From: Desulfobacteraceae bacterium
Lineage (GTDB): Bacteria; Desulfobacterota; Desulfobacteria; Desulfobacterales; SURF-15
NCBI GenBank assembly: GCA_003599475.1
Contig: QZKK01000163.1
Coordinates: forward strand, 1 to 33,231
Length of the DNA: 33,231 nt
Reading direction: 5' to 3'
The notes beneath the pieces were generated by a model. It did no database searches and was not told the DNA's origin. It saw only the letters and a list, made by a program, of their open reading frames with translations. The position numbers were made by a program, and so were the translations under genes. Shown here piece by piece: positions 31,202-33,231 of this stretch (positions are counted from its first letter, which is position 1; every line of letters starts with the position of its first letter).

Positions 31202-32560
31202 ATGCTGAAATCATCGAAAACCATCTTCACCTGCCAGCAGTGCGGCTATCGGGCGCCCAAGTGGATGGGGAAATGTCCCGACTGCGGCTCCTGGGACACC
31301 CTGGTCGAAGAGATCGGATCGATGAAAAATCCTGCCCCTGCCGGTTCCTTCGCCCAGCAGCCGGTGCCGATCGATTCGGTCGACCTCGAGCCGGATGTGC
31401 GGATGACCATCGGGATCCGGGAACTGGACCGGGTCCTGGGAGGCGGGCTGGTCTCGGGTTCATTGATCCTTGTCGGAGGGGATCCCGGAATCGGAAAATC
31501 CACCCTCATGCTCCAGGCGCTCCATGCGCTCTCCGCCGGGGGGAGCAAAGTGCTCTATATTTCCGGTGAGGAGTCGACCCGTCAGATCCGCATCCGGAGC
31601 AAGCGGCTGGACGCCGCATCTTCGAATCTTCTGGTGGTTTCCGAAATCGATCTTGACCGGATCCTCTCCATGGTGGAATCGGTCCGGCCGTCGGTGCTGG
31701 TCATCGATTCCATTCAGACCATGTACAGTGCGGAGCTCACCTCAGCCCCCGGAAGCGTGAGTCAGGTGCGGGAATCGGCCACCCGGCTGATGCTCATGGC
31801 CAAGAAATCCGGGATTCCCACCTTTCTGGTGGGCCACGTCACCAAGGACGGATCGATTGCCGGACCCCGCCTGCTCGAGCATATGGTCGATACGGTCCTC
31901 TACTTCGAAGGGGATCGAACCCACGCCTACAGGGTTTTGAGAGCGGTCAAGAACCGCTTCGGCTCGACCAATGAAATCGGCGTCTTCGAGATGAAGGACA
32001 GGGGACTTTCCGAGGTGCCGAATCCTTCTGCGGTTTTTCTGTCCGAACGACCCCAAGACGCCCCGGGGTCCGTTGTCACCGCGAGCATGGAGGGGTCCCG
32101 GCCGATACTCGTCGAGCTTCAAGCCCTGGCGAGCAGCACAAGCTTCGGCACGCCGCGAAGAACCATCCTGGGCCTGGATCAGAACCGGGTCTCGCTGCTG
32201 GTGGCGGTGATGGAGAAAAAACTGGGGCTTCACCTGCTGGGGCATGATATCTTCATGAACGTTGCCGGCCGCATCCGGGTCGATGAGCCCGCCGTCGACC
32301 TGGGTATCGTCTCTGCGATCGGATCCAGTTTCCTGGATCGACCGATCCGGGAAGGAACGGTTGTCTTCGGCGAAGTCGGGTTGACCGGAGAAGTGCGGGC
32401 CGTCGGCCAGGTGGAAACCCGTGTGATCGAAGCCGAGAAGATGGGATTTACGCGCTGCCTGATTCCGAAAAGCAATCTGGACCGCCTCCCGCACCTGGAG
32501 GGAATCGAACGGATCGGAATCAAAAACATCGGTGATGCGATGGACGTCCTCTTCGACTAG
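31202..32560 (+). CDS. radA: DNA repair protein RadA
   Basis: The 452-residue protein is full-length RadA/Sms, which helps branch migration and processing of recombination intermediates. The N-terminal zinc finger is CQQCGYRAPKWMGKCPDCGSW. Walker A is GGDPGIGKST (residues 92-101), Walker B is VLVID (165-169), and the RadA signature KNRFG is at 250-254. The C-terminal part (from about 280) is the Lon-protease-like domain with DLGIVSAIGSSFLD and EVGLTGEVRAV. No oddities are seen. Confidence 0.97.
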   Translation: MLKSSKTIFTCQQCGYRAPKWMGKCPDCGSWDTLVEEIGSMKNPAPAGSFAQQPVPIDSVDLEPDVRMTIGIRELDRVLGGGLVSGSLILVGGDPGIGKSTLMLQALHALSAGGSKVLYISGEESTRQIRIRSKRLDAASSNLLVVSEIDLDRILSMVESVRPSVLVIDSIQTMYSAELTSAPGSVSQVRESATRLMLMAKKSGIPTFLVGHVTKDGSIAGPRLLEHMVDTVLYFEGDRTHAYRVLRAVKNRFGSTNEIGVFEMKDRGLSEVPNPSAVFLSERPQDAPGSVVTASMEGSRPILVELQALASSTSFGTPRRTILGLDQNRVSLLVAVMEKKLGLHLLGHDIFMNVAGRIRVDEPAVDLGIVSAIGSSFLDRPIREGTVVFGEVGLTGEVRAVGQVETRVIEAEKMGFTRCLIPKSNLDRLPHLEGIERIGIKNIGDAMDVLFD

Positions 32561-32642
32561 CGCACTCGAAAATCGATGAAAGGGCAGGGCATTCAAAACG
32601 GGATCGAACCGAACAGCACAAGGCATTCACAAATTTCGCGCC

Positions 32643-32671
32643 TTGTCTGTTCATTCGATTTGTCTTATAAT
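32643..32671 (+). promoter_or_regulatory. sigma-70-type promoter of rlmE
   Basis: TTGTCT at 32643-32648, 17 bases, then a perfect TATAAT at 32666-32671. The start codon is 22 bases further on, so the leader is very short. Confidence 0.65.
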
Positions 32672-32692
32672 GCCGTGTTTTAGGCAGGCAGG

Positions 32693-33231
32693 ATGAAAGG
32701 CAACAAAAACGTTTGGGCGGATCACTACACGCGGCAGGCGCAAAAGGAGCATTTTCCGGCAAGATCCGTTTACAAGCTGAAGGAAATCCAACAGAAGTAC
32801 CGCCTGATCAAATCCGGGGACAGGGTGCTGGATCTAGGGTGTTCGCCCGGATCCTGGCTGCTTTATGCAGCCCAGATCGTCGGAGCGGAGGGACAGGTGA
32901 CCGGCATCGATATCGAGCCGGTGAATGTCAAGCTGCCGCCCCATGCTGCAGTCTATCGGGGGGATATCTTTTCTCTGGACGATCAACTTCTCGAAGCGAT
33001 CGGAGAAGGCTATGACGGGGTCCTCAGCGACATGGCCCCTTCCACGACGGGAAACAGAATCGTCGATGCGGCCAAGTCGTTCGAGCTTTCTTCCGCGGCC
33101 CTCTCGTTGGCGGGGAAACGCCTGGTCCCCGGCGGGTTCTTTCTTTGCAAGATTTTTCAGGGGCCTGATTTCGAAACATTCAGAAACCTGTTGAAGGAGC
33201 GTTTTAAACAACATAAGATTTTCAAACCCCA
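32693..33231 (+). CDS. rlmE: 23S rRNA uridine-2552 2'-O-methyltransferase RlmE, partial
   Basis: The gene starts at ATG 32693 and runs off the window without a stop; 179 codons are visible, most of the usual 200 or so. It is an RrmJ/FtsJ methyltransferase: FPARSVYKLKEIQQKY (first catalytic Lys), VLDLGCSPGSWL (SAM site), GIDIEP, GVLSDMAPSTTGN (catalytic Asp) and GGFFLCKIFQGPD (second Lys). It methylates U2552 of 23S rRNA during assembly of the large subunit. ggcagg precedes the ATG and a good promoter lies just upstream. Confidence 0.93.
   Translation, partial: MKGNKNVWADHYTRQAQKEHFPARSVYKLKEIQQKYRLIKSGDRVLDLGCSPGSWLLYAAQIVGAEGQVTGIDIEPVNVKLPPHAAVYRGDIFSLDDQLLEAIGEGYDGVLSDMAPSTTGNRIVDAAKSFELSSAALSLAGKRLVPGGFFLCKIFQGPDFETFRNLLKERFKQHKIFKP

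Overview
The window looks like a chromosomal segment of an anaerobic deltaproteobacterium-type organism (Desulfobacterota and relatives). This rests on an AprA-like flavoprotein paired with a small ferredoxin, a probable selenoprotein beside a SelD-associated flavoprotein, a TRAP transporter with hydroxy-acid enzymes, and housekeeping radA and rlmE on a moderately GC-rich background. No lineage marker such as rRNA is present, so the assignment is an inference.

Bases 1-8200 are a decayed, mobile-DNA-rich region. It holds broken ORFs, a truncated copy of an ATPase gene fused to a broken patatin gene, a palindromic mini-element, an IS4-type insertion sequence and a zinc-ribbon pseudogene. Inside it lies an intact AT-rich four-gene operon (3718-6974): a small unknown protein, an HExxH metallopeptidase-like protein, a dCTP-deaminase-like protein and another unknown. 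It is the best candidate for an undescribed system, possibly anti-phage defence. Bases 8170-10166 carry an orphan DUF433 antitoxin with a truncated toxin and an intact AAA/DUF4143 ATPase.

Bases 10234-18912 form a catabolic block: AprA-like flavoprotein plus ferredoxin (minus strand), an IlvD/Edd dehydratase and a three-gene TRAP transporter (plus strand), and a tartrate/malate-type decarboxylating dehydrogenase (minus strand). Together they suggest uptake and oxidation of a hydroxy or sugar acid.

Bases 19280-22807 hold a REP-transposase remnant, a Phd/VapC toxin-antitoxin pair, a rhodanese-ferritin fusion whose catalytic Cys codon is replaced by in-frame UGA followed by a SECIS-like hairpin, an FAD protein of the type fused to SelD, and an IHF/HU protein. 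Bases 23295-27026 are a run of five small enzyme genes (SDR, SnoaL-like, PhnB-like, DHFR-like, alpha/beta hydrolase) with codon use unlike the neighbours, probably imported.

Bases 27027-29090 are mostly repeats, one tRNA-Glu, a broken tRNA with a Gly anticodon, and a DUF4160/DUF2442 pair. Bases 29092-33231 are ordinary core genes: a membrane protein, mltB-type transglycosylase, PHP phosphatase, radA and the start of rlmE. No CRISPR array or rRNA was seen.
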